Part shown: piece by piece, positions 35,817-44,756 of the stretch | How positions within the stretch are numbered: the stretch's first letter is position 1 | Layout: each line of letters starts with the position of its first letter | From: Planctomycetota bacterium | Lineage (GTDB): Bacteria; Planctomycetota; Planctomycetia; Pirellulales; Pirellulaceae | Length of the DNA stretch: 64,000 nt | NCBI GenBank assembly: GCA_014381825.1 | Contig: JACNKX010000095.1 | Location: 89,763 to 153,762 of the forward strand | Direction of reading: 5' to 3' | Position numbers and translations under genes: made by a program | Notes under the pieces: generated by a model | What the model was told of the DNA's origin: nothing | Databases searched by the model: none | The model's input: only the letters and a program-made list of their open reading frames with translations

Positions 35817-36878
35817 ATGCGACAGCCACAACTACCTAGTCGCCCGTCGGATTTGGTGTCTCAACCGAGACGCGAGTTTCTGAAACATTCCGGCGCGTTG
35901 GCTCTGGCAGCGTCGGGCGTGCCGCTGGTTTGTGGTGAGTTAGCTGCTGCAGAGGACAAGAAGACGTCCGAGACGCTGGTCAAGATCTTGTATGACTCAC
36001 TGAAGGAGAAACAGAGGAAAGAAGTCTGTTTCGACTGGAATCATATCGACAAAGATCGAGGTCTGTTGCGAACGCGCCTCGAAAACAACTGGAAGATCAC
36101 CAAGCCGTCGATCAAGAGCAGCTTCTATACGACCGACCAGCAAGTGTTGATTCGCGACATTTTCGACGGAATGACCGATCCCGGTTGGCGCGATAACTGG
36201 GATCAGCAACTCAAAGATGACGTCGGTGGATTCGGCAATCGCCAATCAATCGCCATTTTTGGGAAGCCTGGTACGGATCAATTCGAATTCGTTCTGGCCA
36301 GCCGTCACATGACCTTGCGTTGCGACGGAAACAGTGCCGAACACGTGGCCTTTGGCGGTCCAATACTCTACGCCCACGATGGCGAGGGCACGTTTGAAGA
36401 ACCCCATCATCCTAGCAACGTCTTTTGGCACCAGGCGCTTGCGGCCAACAAGTTGTATGACATGTTCGATGGAAAGCAACGCAAGCAGGCGTTGGTGACC
36501 AGCGGGATGCCCTCGGAGGAGCTGGTCGGGTTTCGCGGTCCGAATGGCCGATTCGATGGGATTGCAGTTACCGAATTCTCGCGAGACCAGACGGAACATT
36601 TACAGTCGGTTTTGAAGCTGCTGCTGGAGCCTTTCCGTCAGTCGGATCGTGACGAAGTGATACGTTGTTTGAAAGTCCAAGGCGGCCTCGATGCCTGCCG
36701 ACTCGCTTTCTACAAAGAAGGAGATCTCGGCAACGATGGTCTCTGGGACAACTGGCGGCTAGAAGGCCCATCCTTCGTTTGGTATTTTCGCGGCAAGCCG
36801 CACGTACACGTTTGGGTTAATGTGGCGGACACACCCGACGTCAAGCTAAATTCTTATCAGGACTCGGTTGGGGTTTGA
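35817..36878 (+). CDS. Tat-exported protein, DUF3500-like
   Basis: A 353-residue protein whose N-terminus carries a twin-arginine signal (PRREFLKHSGALALAASG). The body has FDWNHIDKDRGLLRTRLENNW (read in part), FGKPGTDQFEFVLASRHMTLRC and, near the end, LEGPSFVWYFRGKPHVHVWVNV. The order of these resembles DUF3500 proteins, but I am not certain. The His-rich end (PHVHVW) could bind metal. It is the third gene of the propeller-cytochrome operon and ends four bases from the convergent small membrane gene. Function unknown. Confidence 0.7.
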   Translation: MRQPQLPSRPSDLVSQPRREFLKHSGALALAASGVPLVCGELAAAEDKKTSETLVKILYDSLKEKQRKEVCFDWNHIDKDRGLLRTRLENNWKITKPSIKSSFYTTDQQVLIRDIFDGMTDPGWRDNWDQQLKDDVGGFGNRQSIAIFGKPGTDQFEFVLASRHMTLRCDGNSAEHVAFGGPILYAHDGEGTFEEPHHPSNVFWHQALAANKLYDMFDGKQRKQALVTSGMPSEELVGFRGPNGRFDGIAVTEFSRDQTEHLQSVLKLLLEPFRQSDRDEVIRCLKVQGGLDACRLAFYKEGDLGNDGLWDNWRLEGPSFVWYFRGKPHVHVWVNVADTPDVKLNSYQDSVGV

Positions 36879-36882
36879 CCGG

Positions 36883-37326
36883 TCAATTGGCAGTAGTCGA
36901 CGTGCCATTCGGCACGATGAACCCGCTTGTCGGTTGAATTTCGTTTGAGTCCGTATTCGTGTCCGCTGAACTTGGGAATTCTGCTGGCGTAGTTGCATAC
37001 GGCGAATAGGCAGGCTGTTCTGCCACATACTGGACTGGCTGCGGAACAGGAGCATACGGGTTCGCGGCGACTGGCTCGGCGTAATAAGCCGCCGCTTGGG
37101 GTGTACTCGTGGTCGCCGGATAGTTCGCCGATCCGTCCAGCACGATCGGTGGTCCGAAGCTATTGTTACCTAACGTGCTGAACGCCAACGCTCCGACCGC
37201 GAACAGCGCGTAGCAGACGATGCATGCGAACATCAGAGCCGTGATCACACCGAACATCGCTCCGATACCACCGGCGAAGGCCCGAACGAACCAACCCCAC
37301 ACACTTAGTCGTTGTGTCTCGGCCAT
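36883..37326 (-). CDS. Membrane protein with Pro/Ala/Tyr-rich tail
   Basis: A 147-residue protein. The start at 37326 (MAETQRLSVWGWFVRAFAGG) is fixed by GGAGG seven bases upstream, although the frame is open to 37515. A single long hydrophobic region (GAMFGVITALMFACIVCYALFAVGALAF) makes one or two membrane helices. The rest is low-complexity, with repeated Pro-Tyr, Ala-Glu-Pro and Ser/Thr-rich segments (AAYYAEPVAANPYAPVPQPV). Such tails are typical of disordered extensions. Function unknown. Confidence 0.7.
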   Translation of the reverse strand: MAETQRLSVWGWFVRAFAGGIGAMFGVITALMFACIVCYALFAVGALAFSTLGNNSFGPPIVLDGSANYPATTSTPQAAAYYAEPVAANPYAPVPQPVQYVAEQPAYSPYATTPAEFPSSADTNTDSNEIQPTSGFIVPNGTSTTAN

Positions 37327-37709
37327 TGCTATTCCTCCATAGGGTGTCTGAATTTGAACTATGAATATGGCACAAGCGGCTCGACTCGCGAATAGCAATC
37401 CGGTGCGCGATAATGAAACTAGCTGACGTTTGTCGCTTGAGCGGTGAATGTCGGGACCTGCGAGAATTTGTATCTGTTGACGAGTTCTTCGGAAGAAACA
37501 AAGTATGCGTACCATCGCATTATGGATTCAGTAGTCTGTGGTGACCTCCGCGAGCCCCAGGTAGAATCCGGGCATGAAGCAGGTGTTAAGTGACGACACA
37601 GGTCTTCTGAATACTGACCGGTAAGTACGACGAGATCAACAACACTTCGACTTGCCGGCGTGTTCGTGGTCGGACAGGTTACGCTCGAAATATCAGCGGA
37701 GAGTTGCTC
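37327..37709. other. 383-base divergent intergenic region
   Basis: This lies between the divergent small membrane gene and the double hydrolase gene. I see no open frame with coding character and no strong repeat. A TTGACG occurs near 37480, but no matching -10 hexamer stands at a normal distance. GGAGAG at about 37697-37702 is the ribosome-binding site of the hydrolase gene. Confidence 0.4.
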
Positions 37710-40079
37710 ATGTTAATGCGATCGGGTGTAGTAAACCTTCGAGTTTACATCTCACTTGTTGGCCTACTGTTAATCGCGGCTCTCAACGTCGCTGAAGCAG
37801 ATGAAAGTGCGCCGTCGTCGGGTATTCCTCTCGCCGGAACGCAGCGACTCACTTTAGAGGGCGATCTCGCCACTCACATGCTCGAGGGTACTGATCGATT
37901 CTTGTTGCGAGAGATTGACGCATCGATCGAACGCCGTACGAACCTGTGGAATATCAACACGTCTTCCGCGACCGCCTATCGCGAGTCGGTTGAACCAAAT
38001 CGGCAGCGTTTTGCCTCAATGATCGGAGCGCGCGATCCTCGCCCGAAGATTGCTCAGATCGAGTTCCTTGCGACGCCTTCTCAACCAGCACTCGTGGGGC
38101 GCGGCGACGGATATGAGATACACACCATTCGTTGGTTGGCGTTCGACGGAGTTTACGGGGAGGGACTGTTGCTGGAGCCAACCAATAGACCACCGATCGC
38201 TCAGGTTGTGGCGATCCCTGATTGCGAGCAAACTCCTGAGATGCTCGCCGGGCTCGTCGAAGGTGTACCGATCGATTCTCAGTTTGCGCGACGGCTTGCC
38301 GAGAGTGGATGCCGCGTCGTCGTTCCGCTGTTGATTAATCGCGGCAGCCACCTTTCCGTGATTGCTGATGGGAAACGCCGCTCGACGGTGACGCACCGCG
38401 AACTGCTTTACCGAGCGGCCTATCAGATGGGTCGCCACCTGATCGGCTACGAAGTGCAGAAAGTTCTTGCTGCTGTTGATTGGTTTGAACAAGAGACTGG
38501 GGGTGATGAGTCCCGCGTCGCGGTCGTCGGATATGGCGAAGGCGGACTCGTGGCGATGTACGCTGCTGTTCTCGATCATCGGATCGATGTTGCGGGTGTG
38601 AGCGGCTACTTCAATTCGAGACAAGAGATCTGGCGAGAGCCGATTGACCGAAATGTATTTGGCTTGCTGCGAGAATTCGGCGATGCCGAGATCGCGTCGC
38701 TGATCGCCCCGCGCGCGTTGATCGTCGAATCCTGCAAGTCTCCAGCAATCAACATCCCCGCCGGCACGCAGAGTGCGCCTGCGGAGCTGACAACGCTGCC
38801 GGTCGAAACCGTGCGAAGCGAGATTGAGCGGGCGCGCGAGCTGATTGTTGAACTCGAGCCAAGTCCGGTGATGGAGTTGGTCGTCAGCGGCGACAGTACG
38901 GGGAGTTTTGGCAGCGCTCCGTTTTTAGAAACCCTCATGCAGCAACTGACCGGAAGCCCATTGGCCTCGTCCGGTGTAGCCCCGAGTCACTTGCGTCATG
39001 ATTTCAATCCAGAGGTGCGACTTGCTCGACAGTTCAAACAAATCGCTGCCTTCTCCCAGCAGCTTGTTGACCGTGGCGATCAGGTCCGCGACGAGTTCAC
39101 GGCGAAAATCGAACGCGGCTCCGGATTGCCGGCGTTCGAAACAAGTACTGCGTCGTACCGCGAGTACTTTCGTAACGAGATCATCGGATCTTTCGATCGA
39201 GAATTGCTGCCATCGAACGCCCGCACGCGGATGATCTATGACGAACTGGAGTATCGCGGCTACGAGGTTGTCCTGGATGTGTTTCCAGACGTAGGTCTCT
39301 ATGGGATCCTACTGCTTCCGAAGGACATCGGAAAAGGTGAGAAACGTCCTGTCGTGGTTTGCCAGCACGGTCTCGAAGGAAGCGCACAGGCCACCGTGAC
39401 TGGCGACCACACATCGTATCGCGATTTCGCTTCGCGGTTGGCGAAACGTGGCTTCATCGTTTTCGCTCCCCAGCACCTGTATCGCGGAGGCGACCGCTTT
39501 CGCACACTTCAGCGTAAAGCGAATCCGCTCAAGCAATCGTTGTTTTCGATCATGGTCGCGCAGCATCGGCAGTTATTGCGCTGGCTTGGTGGACTTGATT
39601 CCGTGGACCGTGACCGAATTGGGTTCTATGGCATTTCATACGGCGGCAAATCAGCCATGCGGATTCCCGCGATACTCGACGGCTATTGTTTGTCGATCTG
39701 TTCTTCTGACTTCAGTGATTGGATCTGGAGAACTGCGACAAACCGCTATCCGAACGGCTATCTCGCACACAGCGAGTACGAGATCTTCGAGTTTGATTTG
39801 GGCAATACCTTCAACTACGCAGAAATGGCGGCGCTGATTTGCCCGCGACCGTTCATGGTCGAGCGTTTTCATCATCACGGCCTATTCGCCGACAAGACCT
39901 GTGCCGAATTCGCGAGAGTCCGCTTGCTGTACGACAATCTCGATCTCAGCAACCGAGCTGCGATGACTTACTACGGCTCGTACCTGAACACCGGGCCGTA
40001 CGCTGATCGTGCGACGTTTAATTTCCTTCACGAACACTTGCAATGGCCGCAGATCTCACTCAGCGTCCAGGGACAGTGA
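37710..40079 (+). CDS. Exported double alpha/beta-hydrolase (dienelactone hydrolase/acetyl-xylan esterase-like)
   Basis: A 789-residue secreted protein; ATG at 37710, with an in-frame TTG just upstream. A signal segment is visible (ISLVGLLLIAALNVAEA). It contains two hydrolase-like halves. In the first (about residues 100-420) the nucleophile elbow reads GYGEGG at 38529-38546, with Gly in the Ser position. In the second (about 500-789) the elbow is GISYGG at 39630-39647, following RPVVVCQHGLEGS and FASRLAKRGFIVFAPQHLY, with a late RPFMVERFHHHG that could supply the catalytic His. Only the second half should be active. A sugar-ester substrate is likely in this organism but not shown by the sequence. 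Confidence 0.8.
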   Translation: MLMRSGVVNLRVYISLVGLLLIAALNVAEADESAPSSGIPLAGTQRLTLEGDLATHMLEGTDRFLLREIDASIERRTNLWNINTSSATAYRESVEPNRQRFASMIGARDPRPKIAQIEFLATPSQPALVGRGDGYEIHTIRWLAFDGVYGEGLLLEPTNRPPIAQVVAIPDCEQTPEMLAGLVEGVPIDSQFARRLAESGCRVVVPLLINRGSHLSVIADGKRRSTVTHRELLYRAAYQMGRHLIGYEVQKVLAAVDWFEQETGGDESRVAVVGYGEGGLVAMYAAVLDHRIDVAGVSGYFNSRQEIWREPIDRNVFGLLREFGDAEIASLIAPRALIVESCKSPAINIPAGTQSAPAELTTLPVETVRSEIERARELIVELEPSPVMELVVSGDSTGSFGSAPFLETLMQQLTGSPLASSGVAPSHLRHDFNPEVRLARQFKQIAAFSQQLVDRGDQVRDEFTAKIERGSGLPAFETSTASYREYFRNEIIGSFDRELLPSNARTRMIYDELEYRGYEVVLDVFPDVGLYGILLLPKDIGKGEKRPVVVCQHGLEGSAQATVTGDHTSYRDFASRLAKRGFIVFAPQHLYRGGDRFRTLQRKANPLKQSLFSIMVAQHRQLLRWLGGLDSVDRDRIGFYGISYGGKSAMRIPAILDGYCLSICSSDFSDWIWRTATNRYPNGYLAHSEYEIFEFDLGNTFNYAEMAALICPRPFMVERFHHHGLFADKTCAEFARVRLLYDNLDLSNRAAMTYYGSYLNTGPYADRATFNFLHEHLQWPQISLSVQGQ

Positions 40080-40123
40080 CCGTGGCTACTCGCGTTGGCC
40101 AATTTTCGGTACTATCCGAAATA

Positions 40124-41392
40124 TTAGAACGGGAGAGGCAACAGCAAGGCGTGAAACTGCCAGATGGATCGTTCTCCAAGCTCGCCGCCGGTCGCCGCCA
40201 GATTGAGAAAGTAGACGTAGAAGCCGACCCCCGCGCACAGCGCTACGCCATTGGTCCACTGCCAGATTCGCCAAGGCCATGATGGCGCGGAGCGAGTTCT
40301 GTGAGTTGCCCGATGATAGACCCAGCCGATCAATACGCGGGCCGGAACCACCGTCACGAGAAACACCACCATCAGGTCCCATCGCGCTTCGTGCGGTGGG
40401 ATTCTGATCTTGAAAAGAGCCGTGTATAGCAGCGGTACAGCGGAACATGCGAGCAAAACGGCTGTGCCTATCGCCCAACAAAAAGGCGACTGTCCGATCA
40501 GCTTGCGCACGGTTGCAATCTCGAAAACTGCTCCCCACCGAGCTTCGGCGGAGACATGCGCGAGCAATAGTGGAAGCCACAGCAAAGTAAGTGTCAAGGC
40601 AATGCAACCAACAAGGAAACCAAGGATTTGCAGTCGGCTTGTCGTATCGTCAAGCATGGTGAATAAGACGGTTGGAATCGCCAACCAGACGTAAGCGGCG
40701 GCATAACCTAGCAGCCCCAAACGAAACAGATGCAACAAACGAAACGAAGCGATGAACTCGCCGATTGTATGGTTAGCATCTCGCCAATACTCACCACCCC
40801 GCAAACGCGCCAGCAGTTGACGGGCGTTGTTTATCGGGCGCACGAAACGCCAAAGACTCCCACCGCAACCTATCGCCAGCAGTAGATGAACCGCGATCAA
40901 CGAACTGACTACGACTAGCAAGCTAGTCCAAAGCCACGCCGCTGTCCCGCTCGGCGCGAGCAGCCAACTGTCGCGCGCCGCACTAGCGAGGAATTGAACT
41001 GGTAGCAGCCACAACCAAACCGCTAGCAAGATGCCACCCAATCGCTGGGCCGCAGGCAAGAGATAGAAGGCGGAGCGAAACTTTCCGGTTCGAGCTACCC
41101 GCCCCTGAGCTTCCATCAAGTAACCCAATGCAAAGAGATTGACGATCGGAATCGATGCGGCTAGCGCGAGCAAGCCAACCAAAAAGAGCAACCCGAATGA
41201 AGCTTGCACTAGCCACCCGGCGGCCCGAAGCGGATGGAACCGAACTGACGGAATGCACGGAAACTCTTGGAAATGTTGTTGCGAGACGACAGCTTGCTCG
41301 ACAGCGATCGCACTTCGATCTTCGGATGATTCTGAAGCAGAATCGTCGACGATAGGCAGGAAATTGCCTTGGTCCACGGTCGAAGGAGTCAT
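40124..41392 (-). CDS. Polytopic membrane protein of unknown function
   Basis: A 422-residue protein starting MTPSTVDQGNFLP (a GTG at 41425 is an alternative). After about 60 hydrophilic residues it has around eight hydrophobic segments, including ASFGLLFLVGLLALAASIPIVN, ILLAVWLWLLPVQFL, SLLVVVSSLIAVHLLLAI, LLGYAAAYVWLAIPTVLF, FLVGCIALTLTLLWLPLLLA and AIGTAVLLACSAVPLLY. The FALGYLMEAQGRVARTGKF segment resembles DUF4013-type planctomycete membrane proteins. No catalytic motif is seen. It converges with the hydrolase gene (44-base gap). Confidence 0.7.
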   Translation of the reverse strand: MTPSTVDQGNFLPIVDDSASESSEDRSAIAVEQAVVSQQHFQEFPCIPSVRFHPLRAAGWLVQASFGLLFLVGLLALAASIPIVNLFALGYLMEAQGRVARTGKFRSAFYLLPAAQRLGGILLAVWLWLLPVQFLASAARDSWLLAPSGTAAWLWTSLLVVVSSLIAVHLLLAIGCGGSLWRFVRPINNARQLLARLRGGEYWRDANHTIGEFIASFRLLHLFRLGLLGYAAAYVWLAIPTVLFTMLDDTTSRLQILGFLVGCIALTLTLLWLPLLLAHVSAEARWGAVFEIATVRKLIGQSPFCWAIGTAVLLACSAVPLLYTALFKIRIPPHEARWDLMVVFLVTVVPARVLIGWVYHRATHRTRSAPSWPWRIWQWTNGVALCAGVGFYVYFLNLAATGGELGERSIWQFHALLLPLPF

Positions 41393-41509
41393 GCGTTGTC
41401 TCTCGCGGGAGAACGGGTGTAGCACTCACGATAGTCGATTAACTCAAGCCAGGGCAAGTTATTCCCATGACGACGAAGCGATATCGGTTTTCGAGATTTT
41501 TCAACATTC

Positions 41510-41547
41510 AACCAAGCTTATTCGCGGCAAAACGAATAAGCTTGGTT
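41510..41547. promoter_or_regulatory. Perfect 15-bp hairpin in the divergent promoter region
   Basis: AACCAAGCTTATTCG at 41510-41524 and its exact reverse complement at 41533-41547 are separated by eight bases. It sits 61 bases before the start of the DUF1549 gene and 118 bases from the divergent membrane protein gene. No T-run follows on either strand, so it is not a standard terminator. An operator, a 5'-leader structure or the trace of a small inverted-repeat element are possible. Confidence 0.65.
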
Positions 41548-41607
41548 GTCGCGGATTATTACCGAGCCGACCGCGGAGATCGGATTCAGTTTCGGATCAA
41601 GTTGCTT

Positions 41608-43224
41608 ATGAACGCGCCGAAGCACCTTCTGTTGCCAACAGCATTCGCTTTGGCCATTCTGTGTCTTGTGGCTTGGGTCGCGGCGCGACCCAATATCATT
41701 TCCTACCACTCCGAAACTACCGAAGGCGGCAAGGACGTCGCGATGGCCGCTGATCAAGTCAACGCTCTGCTCCAAGAGACATGGACCGACTATTCCATCG
41801 AGCCCGCCGCTGGAGCAGATGATTTGCAGGTCTATCGCCGTCTCGCATTGGCCCTTGTCGGCACAGCACCGTCACTCGAAGAAATCCGCCGATTCGAAGC
41901 CGACCCGTCCCCTGATCGGCTTCAGCAGTGGACCACCCGATTCATTTCCGATAGCCGGTTCGTCGAATACTTTGCGGCGAGATTGGGGGACGCGTTCGTA
42001 GACCCCGTCGCAGAGGATTTGAAACCTCACCAGCGCGAGCGTTTTCGACGCTGGTTGGGAAAATCGCTTCAGCAGGGAACGGCTTACAGTGAAATCGCAC
42101 GTGAGATGATCGCAGCCCACGGCGTTTTCGCAGATCGCCCCGCGACAACCTTCGTGTCGCTGGAACTCTCACTTGGCGATCAAGCCGCCGAGCGACTGGC
42201 CGCGCGCACGTCGCGAGCATTTCTTGGCCAGCGGATTGATTGCGCGCAATGCCACGACCATCCGTTCGCCGAATGGACGCAGCCACAATTCGAAGGGCTG
42301 GCAGCTTATTATGGACAGGTTCAATTTCGCGACGCTCGTGTCCAAGACACACACTCGCGCCCTTTCGTGATCGAAGATGACCGCGCGCAAGAGGAACGTA
42401 CCGTCGCGCCTGAAGTACCGTTTGATTCGCAATGGATTTCCGACGGCAAGCATCTCCGGGCGCAACTGGCTACGTGGGTGACGCACACCGAAAACCGTCG
42501 CTTCCGCCGGGCGATTGCCAATCGTGTCTGGGGACTGATGTTGGGGCGCGCGTTTATCACCCCAGTCGATGATCTTCCCGATCCTTCGTCGCCCGACGAT
42601 CCTGATGTTCTCGACGTGTTGGCAACCGATCTGGCCAATCACGGAGATGATCTGCGGCGACTGATTCACGTCATCGTCGCGACACGTGCGTTCAATCTTG
42701 CCTCAACTCACGAAGCACTCGAAGACGAGGAATCCGCACAGCAGCATGAAGAAGCGTGGGCGGTTTTCCCGGTGACCGAACTGAGTCCGCAGCAAATGTT
42801 CCGCGCGATGCAGCAGGCCGCCGCAGTGAAGACCTTACGCGCCGAGAACGCCAACACGTTTTCTGCAATTCGACGTTACGAACAACAGGATCGCTTCGTC
42901 AATGACTATGGCATCGCCAGCGATGCGGAAGATGCTCAAGCCAGTACAATCCCTCATACAGTGCAACGGTTAAGCGGCAATTTTACCCGTCAACTTAGTA
43001 ACGCGACTTTGCTCACGGCGCCGGGGCGGATTGCCGTGATGAGTACCGATGCCACAACTTGTCTGGAAAACTGCTACCTCGCTTGTCTTTCTCGCCGACC
43101 GATGCCTGATGAGCGAAAGCACTTCCTGCCTCAATTTGCTGGCAACTTGAACCGTCGTGCGAACGCCGTCGAAGACGTCTACTGGACGTTGTTTAACTCC
43201 GCCGAGTTCTGCTGGAATCACTAG
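41608..43224 (+). CDS. DUF1549/DUF1553 protein with one heme motif
   Basis: A 538-residue protein starting MNAPKHLLLPTAFALAIL at 41608, which provides a signal anchor; the frame is open upstream to 41467. DUF1549 region: YRRLALALVGTAPSLEEIRRFEADPS and FVDPVAEDLKPHQRERFRRWLG; heme motif RIDCAQCHDHPFAEW; DUF1553 region: RRAIANRVWGLMLGRAFITPVDDLPDP, LSPQQMFRAMQQAA and CYLACLSRRPMPDERKHF. It lacks the N-terminal PSCyt1 domain found in the 50712-53165 copy. The DUF1501 gene follows after three bases. Confidence 0.9.
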   Translation: MNAPKHLLLPTAFALAILCLVAWVAARPNIISYHSETTEGGKDVAMAADQVNALLQETWTDYSIEPAAGADDLQVYRRLALALVGTAPSLEEIRRFEADPSPDRLQQWTTRFISDSRFVEYFAARLGDAFVDPVAEDLKPHQRERFRRWLGKSLQQGTAYSEIAREMIAAHGVFADRPATTFVSLELSLGDQAAERLAARTSRAFLGQRIDCAQCHDHPFAEWTQPQFEGLAAYYGQVQFRDARVQDTHSRPFVIEDDRAQEERTVAPEVPFDSQWISDGKHLRAQLATWVTHTENRRFRRAIANRVWGLMLGRAFITPVDDLPDPSSPDDPDVLDVLATDLANHGDDLRRLIHVIVATRAFNLASTHEALEDEESAQQHEEAWAVFPVTELSPQQMFRAMQQAAAVKTLRAENANTFSAIRRYEQQDRFVNDYGIASDAEDAQASTIPHTVQRLSGNFTRQLSNATLLTAPGRIAVMSTDATTCLENCYLACLSRRPMPDERKHFLPQFAGNLNRRANAVEDVYWTLFNSAEFCWNH

Positions 43225-43227
43225 CTC

Positions 43228-44487
43228 ATGTCACAGCCACCACTTGATCGACGCGATCTACTCAAATGGGCGACCGGACTTGGGATGTCCTTTGCGATTC
43301 CCGGGCTGGATTTGCGAGCCGCCGAGCGCCGTGGGGAAGAGCGGCCTCGCTCGTTGATAACACTCTGGTTATCTGGCGGACCGAGCCAACTCGAGACCTG
43401 GGATCCGCATCCGGGGACGAAGATCGGCGGACCGACCCAGGCAATTGCGACGTCCACGCCTGACGTCAAGATCGCCAGTTCGTTCCCCCGACTAGCTGAA
43501 CAGATGCATCATCTGTCCGTGATCCGCTCACTCGTGTCGAAAGAGGGCGACCACGAGCGTGCGACCTATCTGGTGAAGACTGGCTTTCGCACCGATCCGA
43601 CGCTGCGTCATCCTTCTGTAGGCGCGATCGTGGCCCATGCGTTGCCAAACAAACGGCTCGAGATACCGCCGGTTATCTCGCTCGGCTACGACAATCACCT
43701 GTCGCGAGGCGGCTTTTTGGGAGGCCGCTTCGACGCCTTGCGCGTCCGTCAACCCGGTTCGTCCGAAAACGACATGAGGGCATGGCTCGCCGAACCGCGA
43801 CAGCAGCGCCGTCTGTCTAACTTGGACGTCGTCACCCAAGCATTCACCCGCGGACGCAAAGTCGTTGTCGACCGCACCATGCACGTGCAGAATCTCGACG
43901 CTGCTTTAAAAATGATGAACTCGGATCAATTGAAAGCCTTTCGATTGGACGACGAGCCGGAGGCGGCGCGAACAGCATACGGGGATTCGAACTTCGGTCT
44001 GGGCTGCCTCGTGGCTCGACGATTGATCGAACAAGGTGTGCGAGCGGTCGAAGTCACGCTGCAAAACTTCGACACGCATAACAACAACTTTGGCCAGCAT
44101 AATGAACTAGCGACTTCCCTGGATCCGGCATTCGCGGCGTTGCTTGAGGATCTGCACGAACGCGACCTGTTAGCCTCGACGGTCGTGCTATGCCTTGGCG
44201 AGTTCGGTCGAACTCCAAAGATCAACGGTGCCAACGGTAGGGATCACTGGCCCGCTGGATTCTCCTGCCTGTTGGGTGGCGGCAACTTGCGCAGCGGCAT
44301 GCTGCTCGGAGCAACGGACCCGACCGGCGAACGGAAAACGCCCGAAGACCCAATCCCCATCCCGGACCTCTACGCAACCGTATTGAAGGGAATGGGAATC
44401 GACCCCACTCATCAGATAAACACTTCCATCGGCCGCCCCATCCGCTATAGCGACGGCACTCCAATCGACCGATTGCTCGACGGATAG
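43228..44487 (+). CDS. DUF1501 protein
   Basis: A 419-residue DUF1501 protein, second gene of this module. It starts MSQPPLDRRDLLKWATGLG, a weak Tat-like signal with DRRDLLK. Family motifs: LWLSGGPSQLETWDPHPG, FPRLAEQMHHLSVIRSLVS, YGDSNFGLGCLVARRLIEQGVRAVEV, NNFGQHNEL, LCLGEFGRTPKING and NGRDHWPAGFSCLLGGGNL. The His/Asp ligands of the superfamily appear present. It sits three bases after its DUF1549/DUF1553 partner and is certainly co-transcribed. Confidence 0.92.
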   Translation: MSQPPLDRRDLLKWATGLGMSFAIPGLDLRAAERRGEERPRSLITLWLSGGPSQLETWDPHPGTKIGGPTQAIATSTPDVKIASSFPRLAEQMHHLSVIRSLVSKEGDHERATYLVKTGFRTDPTLRHPSVGAIVAHALPNKRLEIPPVISLGYDNHLSRGGFLGGRFDALRVRQPGSSENDMRAWLAEPRQQRRLSNLDVVTQAFTRGRKVVVDRTMHVQNLDAALKMMNSDQLKAFRLDDEPEAARTAYGDSNFGLGCLVARRLIEQGVRAVEVTLQNFDTHNNNFGQHNELATSLDPAFAALLEDLHERDLLASTVVLCLGEFGRTPKINGANGRDHWPAGFSCLLGGGNLRSGMLLGATDPTGERKTPEDPIPIPDLYATVLKGMGIDPTHQINTSIGRPIRYSDGTPIDRLLDG

Positions 44488-44756
44488 ATTGAGCGGAGTG
44501 TGTTTTCCGTTGGCAGCGTAGAAGGCGTTCTGAGTTGACCGATCGAATCCTGTCACACAGAGTGCGACGTTCAACATGTCACTGTAAAGACGACGCTGCG
44601 GTCGATCCCGATCCTCGTCGGCGCTTTTAAAGACGCCGGGTACTGTCTTTCGAAGAACAGAAGAGGCGGTGTCCTTGATTCGGCGGGAACTTCTTCCGAC
44701 CCGTGAGCGCTTGATCGAGCGGGGCGGAAAGAATGCCACCCGATGCCTTCATCATT

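Noticed and set aside
44488..44756. 269-base gap between the DUF1501 and GT2-TPR genes, with open frames on the minus strand
   Set aside because: The frames are continuations of antisense frames from the neighbours; no start with ribosome-binding site, no domain and no repeat are visible.
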